Below, piece after piece: positions 52,662 to 64,000 of a stretch of DNA of 64,000 bases. The stretch lies in the NCBI GenBank assembly GCA_033807695.1, contig CM066305.1:1302001-1366000 (forward strand), read 5' to 3'. The DNA is from Daedaleopsis sinensis (lineage: Eukaryota > Basidiomycota > Agaricomycetes > Polyporales > Polyporaceae). A program made the position numbers and the translations under genes. The notes under the pieces are model-generated. The model did not search any database and had not been told where the DNA came from. It worked only from the letters and a program-made list of their open reading frames with translations. Each line of letters starts with the position of its first letter. Within the stretch, counting starts at the first letter, position 1.

Positions 52662-55600
52662 ATGACAGCAAATCTCGCAGGGCATCTCAACTTTCTCATC
52701 AGCACAGCTGAAGAATCTGCAGATCGCGAGAAACGCCTCCTAGACGAATGGGCTAGGTTCGTCTGAGAGACCCACAAGAGCATCTAGCTAACCCTTGCTC
52801 AGATATGACGTCCCGGGGAGTAGTGGGTTCCTTTATCACCCCTGCTTGTACTCGTTGACGCTGATGTCGATGTCAACACGCAGCCAGTACCTCTGCTGCC
52901 GACAGCTCGACTAGCGCGCTCGATCAAGGGGAAGGATGGGACTCAGTGCTTAACGTTCTCGAAGCCTCTTCAAGTATCTCACAGCCTCCTTACGGTTCTC
53001 TACTGTCCAGTATTCTGTCGTGTGTATTTCTTGAACAATTTATTCTGTCGTGCCATTCACATGCATTTGCTTTTTGCTCTCAGAGTGCCGCGACTTGAGC
53101 ACGGCCTCGAGTCCCTCTTGTCGCTGCTTTCTTCTGAGAAAACAAACGATGCAATATCCGAGGAGTTGGTGGAAATGATCGGGTTCGACCATATGGACCT
53201 GTCAATGGAACTACTTGAAAACCGCGCCGACGCAAGGGACCAGATATCAGCATACTTGCACGGCGGCATACAAGTCGCCGAATCAGCGCGGTCTCCAGAA
53301 TTTACGCAGATCTATGGGAGCAATAAGGGCAAACAACGAGAAGGTGTTCAATATATCATTAGGGTTGGAAAGAACGGATGCTGACAGTTTCGAACAGACG
53401 TCTCTTCGCCAATGATCATCCTAGACCCCGATGAGGCGCGCAGACGGATGGAGGAGACACTACGGGCCAACGCCGAACGTCCCCTGTTCACTGGCACTGC
53501 AGTACGTCCCCACGCTTACACTTCATGATCGCGGTCATAATAACAATTTGTCCAGCACGAAGCACCTGAGGTTCTGCAACATGTTTATACGTCCGCGTCG
53601 GTGGTTCAAGGCAATCTTCTGTCCCATCTGGGCACGAAGTATGTCTTACCGATTGGGACGACCCGTCATTACCACGAGGTATGTCTCTGAGCCAACCTAC
53701 AGCGGCACTCGGCTCATCATACCTAGGAATATGAAGAGGTGACAGTACCTCCAGCAAAGGCAGTGCCGCCGCGCTCTTCAGAACGACTCATATCCGTGGG
53801 CGAGCTTGATCCACTTGCAAAGGGATCTTTCCCAGTATGTTACAGGAGACGTTGTTGCGGTCATTGTGCTGATGGCCATTGGCAATGCAGGGGTATACGT
53901 CGCTTAACAGGATTCAGTCGATTGTCTTCCCTACAGCATACCAGTCAAACGCGAATATGCTAGTCTGCGGTAAGCCTCGCTCGTCCTAGCAGGGGATCAG
54001 GGCAAGACTGAACGATTCGATAGCTCCGACCGGTGCGGTATGTGCGGCCATTGACGACTACTCCATCCTAGCTCTGAGACAATATTCAGGGTAAAACGGA
54101 TGTTGCAATGCTCACAATACTCCGGGTGATCCAGCAGCATATGGACCAGGTTGCGCCTTCAGGCAACTTGGCTGCTGCGGTTAAGCGTGAACAATTCAAG
54201 ATAATATACGTGTAAGCGATGAGGGCATATGTTCAGATAATGTGCCGCAGCGCTGAACTCTTCATGTCAAGCGCACCCATGAAGGCGCTCGCGGCCGAAA
54301 TCACCCGGAAAATGGGGAGACGACTGAAGTGGTTGAACGTCCTAGTCCGTGAACTCACAGGTATGTTCAATGTATCGTGGTTTTGGATATCACTGACATG
54401 GTCATATGGAGGGGACATGCAACTAACGAAGCAGGAGATTAACGAGACACAAATCATTGTCACGACGCCAGAGAAATGGGATGTCGTCACTCGAAAGCCG
54501 ACAGGCGAAGGGGAACTCGCTTCTGTCGGTCCTCCCTTCTCCGATATGCACTATGACGAACACATCCTGATGCTGATTTTGTCTCCAGAAAGTGAAGCTC
54601 CTCATCATTGACGAGGTACACCTTCTGAATGATGAACGTGGTGCTGTCATCGAGACGATTGTGGCTCGCACCCTTAGACAGGTCGGTTCAACAAGATCGT
54701 GCATCGAATGCTAATCTGACAAGTGCCCCGCAGGTTGAATCAACTCAGTCTGTGATTCGTATCGTGGGGCTGAGTGCCACTCTCCCAAACTACATAGACG
54801 TCGCAGATTTCCTGAGGTGAGTCTAGCTCCTCGGTGGCCGTCATCGTTGAGCTCAGGAAGCATTTGCAGAGTCAACCGTCAAACTGGTCTCTTCTACTTC
54901 GACTCTTCGTTCCGGCCCGTGCCATTAGAGCAGCACTTCATTGGTGTCAAGGGGAAGCCAAACTCTCCGATGGCTAAGCGGAATCTCGACCGTGTCGTGT
55001 TCGAGAAGGTGTCTGAGCTCGTCCGTGAAGGCCACCAGATTATGGTGTTCGTGCACGCCCGCAAAGAAACTGTAAAGGCCGCTGAGGCAATTAAGGAAGC
55101 CGCCCAAGCGGACGGAACCCTAGAAGAATTCAGCTGCAACGAACACCCACAGTTTGATTTTTTCCGAAGAGACGTAGGGCGCTCGAAGAACAAGGAGATG
55201 AAGCAGCTCTTTGACCTCGGCTTCGGGATTCATCACGCGGGCATGTTGCGAGACGACCGGAATATGATGGAGCGGATGTTCGAGGCTCGAGCAATCAAAG
55301 TAGGGATACTGAATCTTGGGGTTATGTCTAAACTCACTATGCCATCGCAGGTTCTATGCTGTACTGCGACTCTAGCGTGGGGCGTGAACTTGCCCGCGCA
55401 TGCAGGTATGCAATGCTCACAACGTCTTGCGAGCGGTTGACCTGATGCGCATTTGCAGTTATCATCAAAGGCACACAGGTGTACGATAGCTCCAAGGGTG
55501 CATTCACAGATCTCTCTGTCCTTGACGTCCTGCAAGTCTTTGGGCGTGCTGGGCGACCAGCACTAGAGTTGAGCGGTGTTGGCTTCATATGCACTCCGGA

Positions 55601-58600
55601 AGAAAAGCTTAATCACTACCTCGACGCTGTTACATCGCAAGTCCCGATCGAATCCAAGTGCGTATATCTGATAGCTTATAATACATCCGCATCTGAAGAG
55701 TTGGCAGGTTCGTGGCTGGAATGATCGACGCCCTCAACGCTGAGATCGCGTTGGGCACGGTTGCAAACGTTCACGACGCGGTGCAGTGGCTTGGGTACAC
55801 TTACCTATTTGTGCGTATGCGCAAAAACCCTCTACAATATGGTAAACATATTTTTCCTCCCAAATATCTCATATGCTCACCCCGTTGAAGGTATGTCCTG
55901 GGACGAACGTGCCGATGATCCTCAACTGGGAGCGAAGCGCAACCAACTCATCACGGCGGCTGCCTTGCAGCTCGCTGAAGCCCGCATGATTGCATTCGAC
56001 CGAAATACTGGAAGCCTGGTCATTACCGACCTCGGTCGCATTGCTGCGAAGTACTACATCCGCCACAAGTCCATTGAAATCTTCAATGAGCGGTTCCGGC
56101 CCAAGATGTCCGAGGCGGATGTGCTCACTATGCTGAGTGCCAGTACAGAGGTATTTTACCCGTTGTGGTACAGTAGTACATGCTTGCTGACATCCATCCA
56201 TCCAGTTCGAACAGCTGCAGGTCCGCGAGAATGAGATACAGGAGCTGGAATCGTTCTTAGAACTCATTCCTTGCAAAATCCCAGTACCGGTAAGCCAAGC
56301 CTTCGTTATGCTCCGACTCAGATGATGGACACCCATTTGCTTTGGTAGAAGGCGAAGGTTACGATTGCTCATGGCAAAGGCAAGAGCACAAGAGATGACA
56401 AACTCAATATCACGAGCCAAGACAAGGTCAACATCCTACTGCAGGCGTATATCTCGCAGATCCGACCGGAAGACTTCGCGCTCGTCTCTGATCAAGCATA
56501 CGCGGCTCAGAATGGCGGGCGTATCGTGCGCGCTCTGCTCGAGATTGCAGTAGCACGGAAGTGGGCCAACGTCAGCGCCGTGCTCATGGGCATGAGTAAG
56601 GCGATTGAGAAGCGGCTATGGCCGTTCGATAACCCCCTCAGGCAGTTCGAGCTCAAGATGGATACGATGCACATGGTTGATCGGTGGGCGGACGACTACT
56701 CCGTGTCGGAGCTGGTGGAGATGAGCGCGGCGGAACTGGGCAAGCTCCTCCATCTAAACGAAATTCACGGTGCGGCCGTGAGGAACGCTGCTAAGCAGTT
56801 CCCGACCGTGAAGATCACGTACAACCTTAGGCCTATCGGCGCGGACGTTCTGAAGATCGCGGTCAAGGTCGAACGTGCGTTCAATTGGAGCACCAAATTA
56901 CACGGCCACGTGGAACCCTTCTGGTTGTGGGTCGAGGACCATGAGGGAGCGCACATCCTGCAGCTCTACCACCTCGTCTTTCGCCAGTCCAGTACCTTCA
57001 TTGAGGTGGACTTTGTGATCTCAGTGTCGAATACCGCGCCACCGCCTTCAGTGACCATCCGGTTTGTTTCCGACAGATGGATGGGTGCCGAGGAGGAGGT
57101 CATGGCGTCCTTGGAGAACATCATCATGCCCGCCGCCTCCGATTCTCACACGCCGCGCCTCGACATACCGTACCTTCCGCTCTCGGCAGTCCAGAACCCT
57201 CCGCTGGTGCAAGTACTCTCACGTAGGCTTCACGGATTCAATGCGATCCAAAGTCAGGCCTTCTGGAGCATCGTCAAGACGAGACTACATGCATTGCTGT
57301 GTGCACCTACTGGATGCGGCAAGTCTGTTCTCGGCCAACTCGCGATATGGTACGGAGTCCTTGAGATACTTGTCGGCAATTCCTGACTTTGTTGGGCAGG
57401 GAAGTGCTGCGGACTTCGCAGAACAACGCCTGGTGCCTAGTGGTGGCGCCTCGTCGAAGTGTTGCGTTGGACGTGGCAGCAGACTTACGCTCATGTTCGA
57501 GAGCTGCAGATTCTTCGGTCGAGCTTGTTGGAGCGGACCGCGTCTTCGACCCACCATCTCGTAAAACAGTCCGAGTGGTCACCGCAACGGATCTCTTCGC
57601 GGCACTATCCCGGCGCGCAGACATCAAAATAGCTTTGTCTCGGCTCCGGATCGTGCTTTGCGAAAGTTTAGAACTGCTAGATGCCGTGTACGAACTCGGT
57701 ATCTCGCTCCTCCTCCACGCAACGCAAGCACACCCCGTCCGATTCGTCGGCCTCTCAAACTCGCTCAACGACTCGGCAGACCTCGCGGCGTGGCTCGGCG
57801 TCGACCCGCTCGCGCTGCATAGTTTCCGCCCGAGCGATCGGGACCAGGCGCTCTCCGTATCGACCCACACCTTCACGATCCCCCAGTCCGCCGCGCTCTT
57901 CAAGGCGATGGCCAAGCCCGCGCACGCTGCGATTCGCGCCACCCCGGGCGAGCCTGCGATCGTGTTCGTCCCATCCCGCCACCAATGCCAGCCCGTCGCG
58001 CTCGACCTGATCACGCAGTGTGCGCTCGAGATGGAGTCCGCGAAGGGCTACCTGCCCGACGACGTCTCCTTCGAGCGCCTCGAGCGCTACCTCGCGCGCC
58101 TGCAGAACTACGAGGGCCTACGCGACTTCATCACGCGCGGCGTCGGCTTCTTCCACGACGCAATCGCGAAACCCGACCGGCTACTCATGCTCGAGCTGTA
58201 CGCGGAGGGCCTGATCCGGGTGCTCATCGTCCCGCGCGACGCATGCTGGACGCTGCCCGTGCGCGCGGTCACAGTCGTCGTAATGGGAACGCAGTACGTG
58301 CACGTGCACGCGCAGCCGGGGAGCGAGGAGCGGCAGGTGCGCGACTACCCGCTCGAGGAGATCGTGCGGATGGAGGGCAAGGCCGTGCGGCACGGCGGCG
58401 CGGGGCGCTTCCACCTGTTCTGCCAGTCCGAGGGCAAGGACACGGTCACGCGCTTCCTCAACGACGGGCTGCCGCTCGAGTCGCGCATGCTGGAGACGGA
58501 CACGCTGCGGGCGTGGTACAGGGACCGGAGACGGGAGGGGAGCGTAGGCGATAAGCAGGCGGCGGTGGACGTGCTCTCGCACACGTTCCTCGCGCGCAGG

Positions 58601-58687
58601 CTGGTGAGCAACCCGGCGTATTACGACGCGCGGTCGACGGCGGTGAATGAGCTGCTGTCACGGATCGTGGACCGCCTGGACGAGTAA
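52662..58687 (+). CDS. ASCC3/Slh1-type Ski2-like dual-cassette helicase, C-terminal cassette degenerate
   Basis: This is a ribosome-quality-control (RQT/ASCC) type helicase. The start [20 protein letters not shown] leads through N-terminal helical exons to [12 protein letters not shown] and [20 protein letters not shown]. Cassette 1 is complete: CAPTGAGKTD, DEVH at 54610-54621, [22 protein letters not shown] and [10 protein letters not shown] at 55533-55559, then a winged helix and Sec63 module ([17 protein letters not shown] to [13 protein letters not shown]). Cassette 2 keeps Walker A (APTGCGKS, 57303-57326) but has LCES in place of DExH (57656-57667) and [11 protein letters not shown] in place of the motif VI arginines. 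The protein stops at SRIVDRLDE, without a second Sec63 module. About 14 introns are needed. Confidence 0.9.
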
Positions 58688-58835
58688 CTGGATTGTATAA
58701 CGATAGTCGGAACTTCACACAACTACCACACATGTAGCTATAGCTTTACATAACCAAGATCGCAGTCGAGCCGTCCTATCGATCTAGGTTGCACTTCGGA
58801 CCATGTTTCTTCTTGCCTTGTCGTTCTGCATCTCA

Positions 58836-60623
58836 TCACGCAAGGTACTTCTTCAGGCTCTGCAGGCGTTCTGCCGCACGGTGCAGGGTGTCGGCATCCT
58901 TGCAGAATGCGAACCGGGCGTAGCTCTCGCCGATAGACGTGTGCTCCTCGCAGTAGAACTAGGCGCGTGATGAGTGTCAGCATGATCCCTTAGCTTCTAG
59001 TACGACAGGCTTACCTCGCTGACGGGAATAGACGATACGCCCACTTCCATAGCGATGAACCAGCAAGCCCTGTGGTCAAGGTTCAGCTTATATCTCCCGT
59101 TCTAGACGCTGCATTACTCACCTAAAGTCACGTCCCCTATCGAGGACGCTGGTAGGGAATGGATAATCTTCTGGCCACTTGACATTGGAGATATCCTAGT
59201 GTCAATCAGCGCATTAGCTACCATGTAACGTCCGACAGAAGCCCCATTTCGCCTACTGACCAAGAGAACGAAGTAGCTCCCCTGCGGGTTTGTGTACTTC
59301 AGGCCGATGTTGTCGAAAGTATCGGTCAGGATCTTCCGCCGCTCGGCGTACTCCTTGCATTGCTGCGCCAGGAAGCCGCGCTTCTTCGCCTGCTCAAGAC
59401 CGACGGCGGAGGCCTCCTGCAAGGGCGAGTTGCTGCAGAAGACAATGCGCGTGGTGGCGGCGAGGGTCGGTTGGATAATTGAAGCAGGGCCGATAAGCCA
59501 GCCTACGCGCCAGCCAGTGGCTGCGAACATCTCTGTGGCAAGGATAACATGTCAGCGGGCGATAGTTCAGCGGCCATCCCGGGCATGCATTGAGCGCACG
59601 CACTTCCTGCAGAGCCGACAGTGACCGTTCGGTCCCACATGCCCGGCAAAGTGGCGATCCGAACATGCTCGTTGTCGTCGAATACGAGCGAATCGTACTG
59701 GGCAGTGCGGTCAGAGGTGCCGAGGATCCCGAGTCCAAGATGGCTGCGCTACTCACGACTTCATCGGACATGACCAGCAGATTGTGTTCCTCTGCGATCT
59801 CGGCGATTTGTTCCAGTTCTTGCCTGGTGAAAACCTTGCCCACGGGGTTGTGAGGCGTGTTGACGATGATCATCTTCGTGCGCGGCGTGACGGCGCGTCT
59901 ATAGCATGCGGGGTCAAACTGTGCTCGTTGTTTTCCATTGCGATCTCCATGTAAACTCACCGGAGTTCATCGAAGTCAATGGTCCATTCGTGGCTGCTCT
60001 GCTTGCCATCGCCTGTAGGGGGATGGAGAGGGACATAGACCGGTACACCGCCATTGAAAGTGACTGAAGGCAGGTACTGATCGAAGAACGGTTCGAACAT
60101 GATGACCTCATCGCCCTGTTCCAGGAACGCAACAAAGACGGAGTATTGGCCTGAGTATGCCCATTGAGAAAATGACTTGAGTAGGCACGGCACACAAGCT
60201 CACCTTCGTTCGCGCCGCTCGTCACCAAAATCTCTGACTCGACATCGAGGTCTCTTCCGAGCTCCGGACTGTAGTGCGCCTTGAGAGCCTCGCGAAGCCG
60301 GATACGTCCCTTCGGATGAGAGTAGTGGTTCGTAGCGACCGCATTCAAGGCCTCCTCGGCAGCGGTCCTGATCCACTCCGGAGGTGCGAAGTTCATATAC
60401 CCCTGCCCCAGGTTGATGCAATCCGCGGGGAGGTTCGCAGCACTGGATGCATGAATCAGCACGAGTCATGACACGAATTGCAGTGGTGGACACACTTGAA
60501 GATGGACCAGACATCCTGAGCGAGAGCTCTGCCCTCCCGGAGACGCGAGGAAAAGGGGATGAGCCTCGAGCGGTCCTTTTGGAGGTGAGTGCCGTTGGTG
60601 AGCTTTTCGACGGAGGGAGCCAT
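58836..60623 (-). CDS. BNA3: kynurenine aminotransferase (BNA3-like)
   Basis: This class I PLP aminotransferase converts kynurenine to kynurenic acid and may act as a cysteine-conjugate lyase. The N-terminus MAPSVEKLTNGTHLQKDRSR is followed by ADCINLGQGYMNFAPPEWIR, NHYSHPKGRIRLREALKAHY, LVTSGANEGQYSVFVAFL and EPFFDQYLPSVTFNGG. Further motifs are IVNTPHNPVGKVF, HNLLVMSDEVYDSLVFDD and SAGKMFAATGWRVGW, which holds the PLP Lys. The end is FAFCKDADTLHRAAERLQSL and KKYLA. Around ten short introns are needed. It is convergent with the helicase gene. Size is normal (about 430 residues). Confidence 0.93.
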
Positions 60624-62700
60624 GTTGCACGGCGGGCGGTCTGGGACGTACGAGTCAGAGTGCGAGTGCGAAATTCTAACAGGGGCGGGAACACGAGTAA
60701 GGCCGAGTCAGGAAGGCTGTATATGTATAGCCGCGACGGTGCGAGACTAGTTCTGTCGTGGTTTCGACGAGGACGGAGGCGGACTCATAGCGGCTCTCTT
60801 TATCTCTCGCTTAGATCACCCAATCCCACTCTGACCTCGCGTCAGCGTCTCGTCAATGTCGCGCTCTTCCCCGGCCGCGGAGAGCCACTGTCTGTCGCTC
60901 ACCACCACGACGCTCGTCCACAACGCCTGATTACCACATCCTTAGACCCTCTGGGGCATCCTCAAGAAACGGGGGATCGCTAGTACTACGTCTGCATGCG
61001 TCGGTGCGTCGTCTCGGCTGAACGCTGAACGCGGGTGCTCGTACAGAGGAACACGAATCTCACTCAGCGACGCCGCGCCGCAGTCAGCGTACAGGGGGCG
61101 TAGCGCGGCATTGAGGCCCATGAGCGGGTATAACTCGTCAGCCGAAGGCGATAGGTTGATAACGCAGGCGGCGCCCCCGCTCACCTCGGAGGACAAGTCG
61201 ACGCGCATGGATGAAGGGCTGCCAGGAGAGGATGGTCAAGTTCTCACTATCTCCTCTTCATACTAGACTCGATACTCGGGTTGGTCCCCAGAGTTGGTGC
61301 GCATGTCCACGAGCATTTGCCTCTCTCCGGGCTGCGATATTGCTTTTCGCCCATGCTTGGTACGACAGCTCCGCTGTGTTCCATGTGGATCCGGATGCTC
61401 CCCATGGGAGTATCCGTCTTCAATCTAAGAGGGACATGGAGATCGCAGCTCTTGCCGTGAACATTGCATGCATGAAAAGTGCGGCAAGGAGGACAGAATG
61501 CATCCCTCGTCGATGTGATCCCCATACCTTCCTTGACATACCGGAAGGCCTCATCTGTAGGACAGGCGAAGTGCCATGAGACACCGCGACGGCGAATGTC
61601 GATCTCTTCCCCCGGTCAACCCCCGGTACATGATTCATGAATGCGCTGAATCACAGACCTCGTGTCGATTGCCAAGAATATTTGTAGCTAAGTCATTCCT
61701 ATTCGACTACCCAATGCAGCTCAAAGCAAATCAGGATCCTCACGAGTAAGCCACCGCGCCTCTCGATTCTTGTCCTCTTGCACTGACCAACTATACTGAC
61801 AGGCAGTCGGTTCATAGGACACACTGAGTTCCTGTAGTCCTTGCGGTCTGAGATGTCAATCAGTGCTTCGCCACGGGCAGTGTCCTGGCACAAATTTAGC
61901 TGTTCCTAGGTAAGTGCGCGACCGTTGTCGCATAGAACACCTCGCTTACGACACAACCTCAGTTCTGGCTACTGCCAACAGTTGCGGATTACGCACGGTG
62001 CACCGCAAAGGACCTTCCCGAGCCATGTGTGCAACATCTGGTCCATCGCTGTCACCACTCTCCCGATGGTCGCCGCCGCTTCGAGGTGGTCGTTCTTCGT
62101 TCTTGTGCCATCTGTTCACATGCTCGCCCTATCAGATAACTATGGCTTCCAGACACAGATCCTTCTCAGCATTCTCATTGGCTGGCAATCGCTCCAAGCA
62201 GGCCCCGACAAATACGATACGCTTCCGGACCGAGCCTTAACCGTCTCCATACCGAGCCTTTGCCGTCTAGGCGTTATTTGGCCACATCGGCTACAGATGG
62301 CCTCTTCGTCGAGATCAGCCTCCAGCACGCTCCCTCAATACGCTAGCGTGCTCAATACACTTGCCCCGCACCGAATCTATTGTGCCGAGCATTTGGACGC
62401 AATTACCCCGGATTCTCAAATGCGCCATGCGAGGGTCCTGACCTTGGTGCGCTAAACCATGCCCGATGCTAGATGACTTCAGTCCGTTGACCTCTCTAAG
62501 ATATGCTGTAAATAGGAACGACTCTCCGGCCGGTGCCCGTCAAACAATCACGCGGTCGTCGTGACATTTCCGACCAGCACCGGTCCCTCGACTGAGACGT
62601 CGGTGATTGAGCTTGTGTCGCAGTCAGTATAAATACGAAGCGCAACTTCGTGACCGAGCCAGAGACGACCTCTCGACACCGCGCCCAACACCTGTCGACA
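60624..62700. other. 2 kb region without recognised gene
   Basis: Several medium frames exist on both strands. The best are 60942-61208 on the minus strand (88 codons, with NLSPSADELYPLMGLNAALR), 61211-61579 on the plus strand, and 61925-62455 on the plus strand. None matches a family I know and no splice chain could be built. An unrecognised or decayed gene is possible. The right end (from about 62500) is the ferric reductase promoter. Confidence 0.35.
62628..62635 (+). promoter_or_regulatory. TATA box of ferric reductase gene
   Basis: TATAAATA lies 66 bases before the start codon at 62701, a plausible core promoter position. Confidence 0.55.
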
Positions 62701-64000
62701 ATGACTTGGCCCGCCAACGCCGACTTGCGCCTCTCCGCTCGCGCGTACTCGCCCTCCAAAGCCGACAAGGCTTTCAAGGCTGCTCAGCAAGCGCAGGCGA
62801 TCAAGGAGTTATGGCTCCTCATCACCGCCATCGTTGGGTTTCTGTTCATTGTCCGTGTCTTGCGCTTCGTCCTTTCGTTGCCCTTCCGTCGCTCCTTCTC
62901 GACGGATGAGCCCACGAACAGTGTCGGCACGTCGGAGAAGGTCTCATCTGAAGCAGTCATTCCTGGCAAGACCGGAAAAGCATCCTGGCGACAGGTGCCC
63001 GCGGCCCTCGCCTCGGGGTTCAGGATTATCGCCTTCCGTATTCAAGTCCCTCTTGGAGTCGGCTCGGCGTCCTTCACAGAGCTGTTCTTCATCTTCGGCT
63101 ACATTGCGACCATGCTGAGCTTCACTCTGACAAATTGTGAGTCGACGCCCGATAGTCCCACGGAAATGCGCATTGATCCCTACCTCTGCAGCTCAAAATC
63201 TACAATACTGGTTCTTCGAGGACAAGGCGGCCCATCTAGCCTCTTGTCAGCTCCCGCTCATCGTCGCTCTCGCCGGCAAGAACAACATCATTTCATGTGA
63301 GGAGATACAGACTTCTCTACTAGAACGACTTGCTCATCTTCATTTTCACAGGGATTACGGGGATTGGACACGAGAAGGTCAGGGTCTCACACGCACTTTG
63401 AATGACGCTTCTCCAAAAGCTAACACATTCTTCCGACAGCTGAATGTGCTACACCGCGCCGCCGCAAGGACCTGTCTGATTCTTCTCTGGGTCCACGCGT
63501 TGAGTCGCTCCATCTCCGGGTACGTAACACATCGCCGCCACTCCTCGTGAAGCCGTGCTTACTGTTTCCCAGGCTCTCGGACCACTTCGACTTCAGCCAT
63601 GCTTGGATGCGATGGGGAGCCACCGGACTGACGGCATTCACCCTTGCCACAATCCTGTCGGTCCGCTTCATCCGTAACGCCTTCTTCGAGTTCTTCCTCC
63701 TCGCACACATCTTCCTCGTCGGGTAAATGCCACGTGTATACTCCATTCCATGCTATCTTGCTCACATTGCCTCCTATCGCCACAGGGTGTTCATCATCAG
63801 TGGATATCTCCATGCGCGTGCGGTCGAGTACGTCCATTTACCTCCGCCACATGTCGACGTAGCTGTGGCTTCGCGTTCGGATGCAGTGACTGACTTGGTC
63901 GTTGGTGCTTCCTGCAGTTTCGGCGACTATTTCTGGCCGGGTCTGGTCGTATGGGCCTTCGACCGCGTGCTGCGTGCCGCCCGGCTCGTGTGGAACAACC
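62701..64000 (+). CDS. ferric-chelate reductase, membrane domain (3' end outside window)
   Basis: This NOX/FRE-family flavocytochrome reduces extracellular ferric iron or copper for uptake. Only the N-terminal membrane part is present. The start MTWPANADLRLSARAYSPSK is followed by a helix (IKELWLLITAIVGFLFIVRV), then VPLGVGSASFTELFFIFGYI, QLPLIVALAGKNNIISWITG, KLNVLHRAAARTCLILLWVH (haem His pair region) and FFLLAHIFLVGVFIISGYLH (second His pair). The exon near 63899-64000 ends with DYFWPGLVVWAFDRVLRAAR and continues past the edge into the expected FAD/NADPH part. Introns occur after FTLTN, at about 63297 and twice more. Confidence 0.9.

Noticed and set aside
61925..62455. A 176-codon plus-strand frame as a gene.
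   Set aside because: No recognisable domain, an overlapping alternate frame of similar length, and no supporting splice or promoter signs; left as uncertain sequence.

Overview
The window is nuclear DNA from a filamentous basidiomycete fungus, most likely an Agaricomycete; a polypore-type wood or litter decayer is a guess from gene content. The support is: genes cut by many 45-70 base GT-AG introns, about 29 protein genes in 64 kb on both strands, and a fungal gene set. That set includes a UapA-type purine permease, a Kch1-type potassium transporter, ferric reductase, GH79 glycosidase and a VMA21 ending in a KKDR-type signal. I saw no tRNA, rRNA, CRISPR array, intact transposon or secondary-metabolite cluster. 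Exon joins were made by eye from reading frames and splice signals, so outer limits are firmer than internal ones.

Left part (0-24 kb): a secreted GH79 glycosidase (-) is followed by three membrane-traffic or lipid genes: UFE1/syntaxin-18 (+), TVP38 (-) and LOA1/VPS66 acyltransferase (+). Next come a Cys/Met-metabolism PLP enzyme (-), a secreted double-psi beta-barrel protein (+), the SSU-processome protein UTP12/DIP2 (-), aspartyl aminopeptidase (+), a GNAT acetyltransferase (+), the SSU-processome protein IMP4 (-), ALG8 (-) and VMA21 (+).

Middle part (24-46 kb): a second GNAT (-), then two ribonucleotide-reductase small-subunit paralogues transcribed head to head from a 489 bp spacer rich in CGCG and containing two perfect ACGCGT (MCB-type) sites. 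Then DRG1/RBG1 GTPase (-), KCH1-type K+ transporter (+), mitochondrial inner membrane peptidase IMP2 (-), a 2.6 kb gene-free island with hairpins and three diverged copies of a short repeat, arginyltransferase ATE1 (-), a PROPPIN/WIPI autophagy protein (-), an unrecognised Cys-rich/Ser-rich protein (-), frequenin NCS-1 (+) and EMC3 (-).

Right part (46-64 kb): a MYND-finger protein with C-terminal membrane segments (+), a purine permease (-), a GCIP-like protein (+), a very large ASCC3/Slh1-type helicase whose second cassette is degenerate and whose last Sec63 module is absent (+), kynurenine aminotransferase BNA3 (-), a 2 kb stretch with no recognised gene, and the start of a ferric reductase gene running off the right edge (+).

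Most genes are housekeeping, and neighbours share divergent promoters or convergent ends rather than operons. The best leads are the divergent RNR2 pair, the pseudo-enzymatic helicase cassette, the secreted charged-linker DPBB protein, the KCH1 tail repeat, and the repeat- and hairpin-bearing island at 34.4-37.0 kb.
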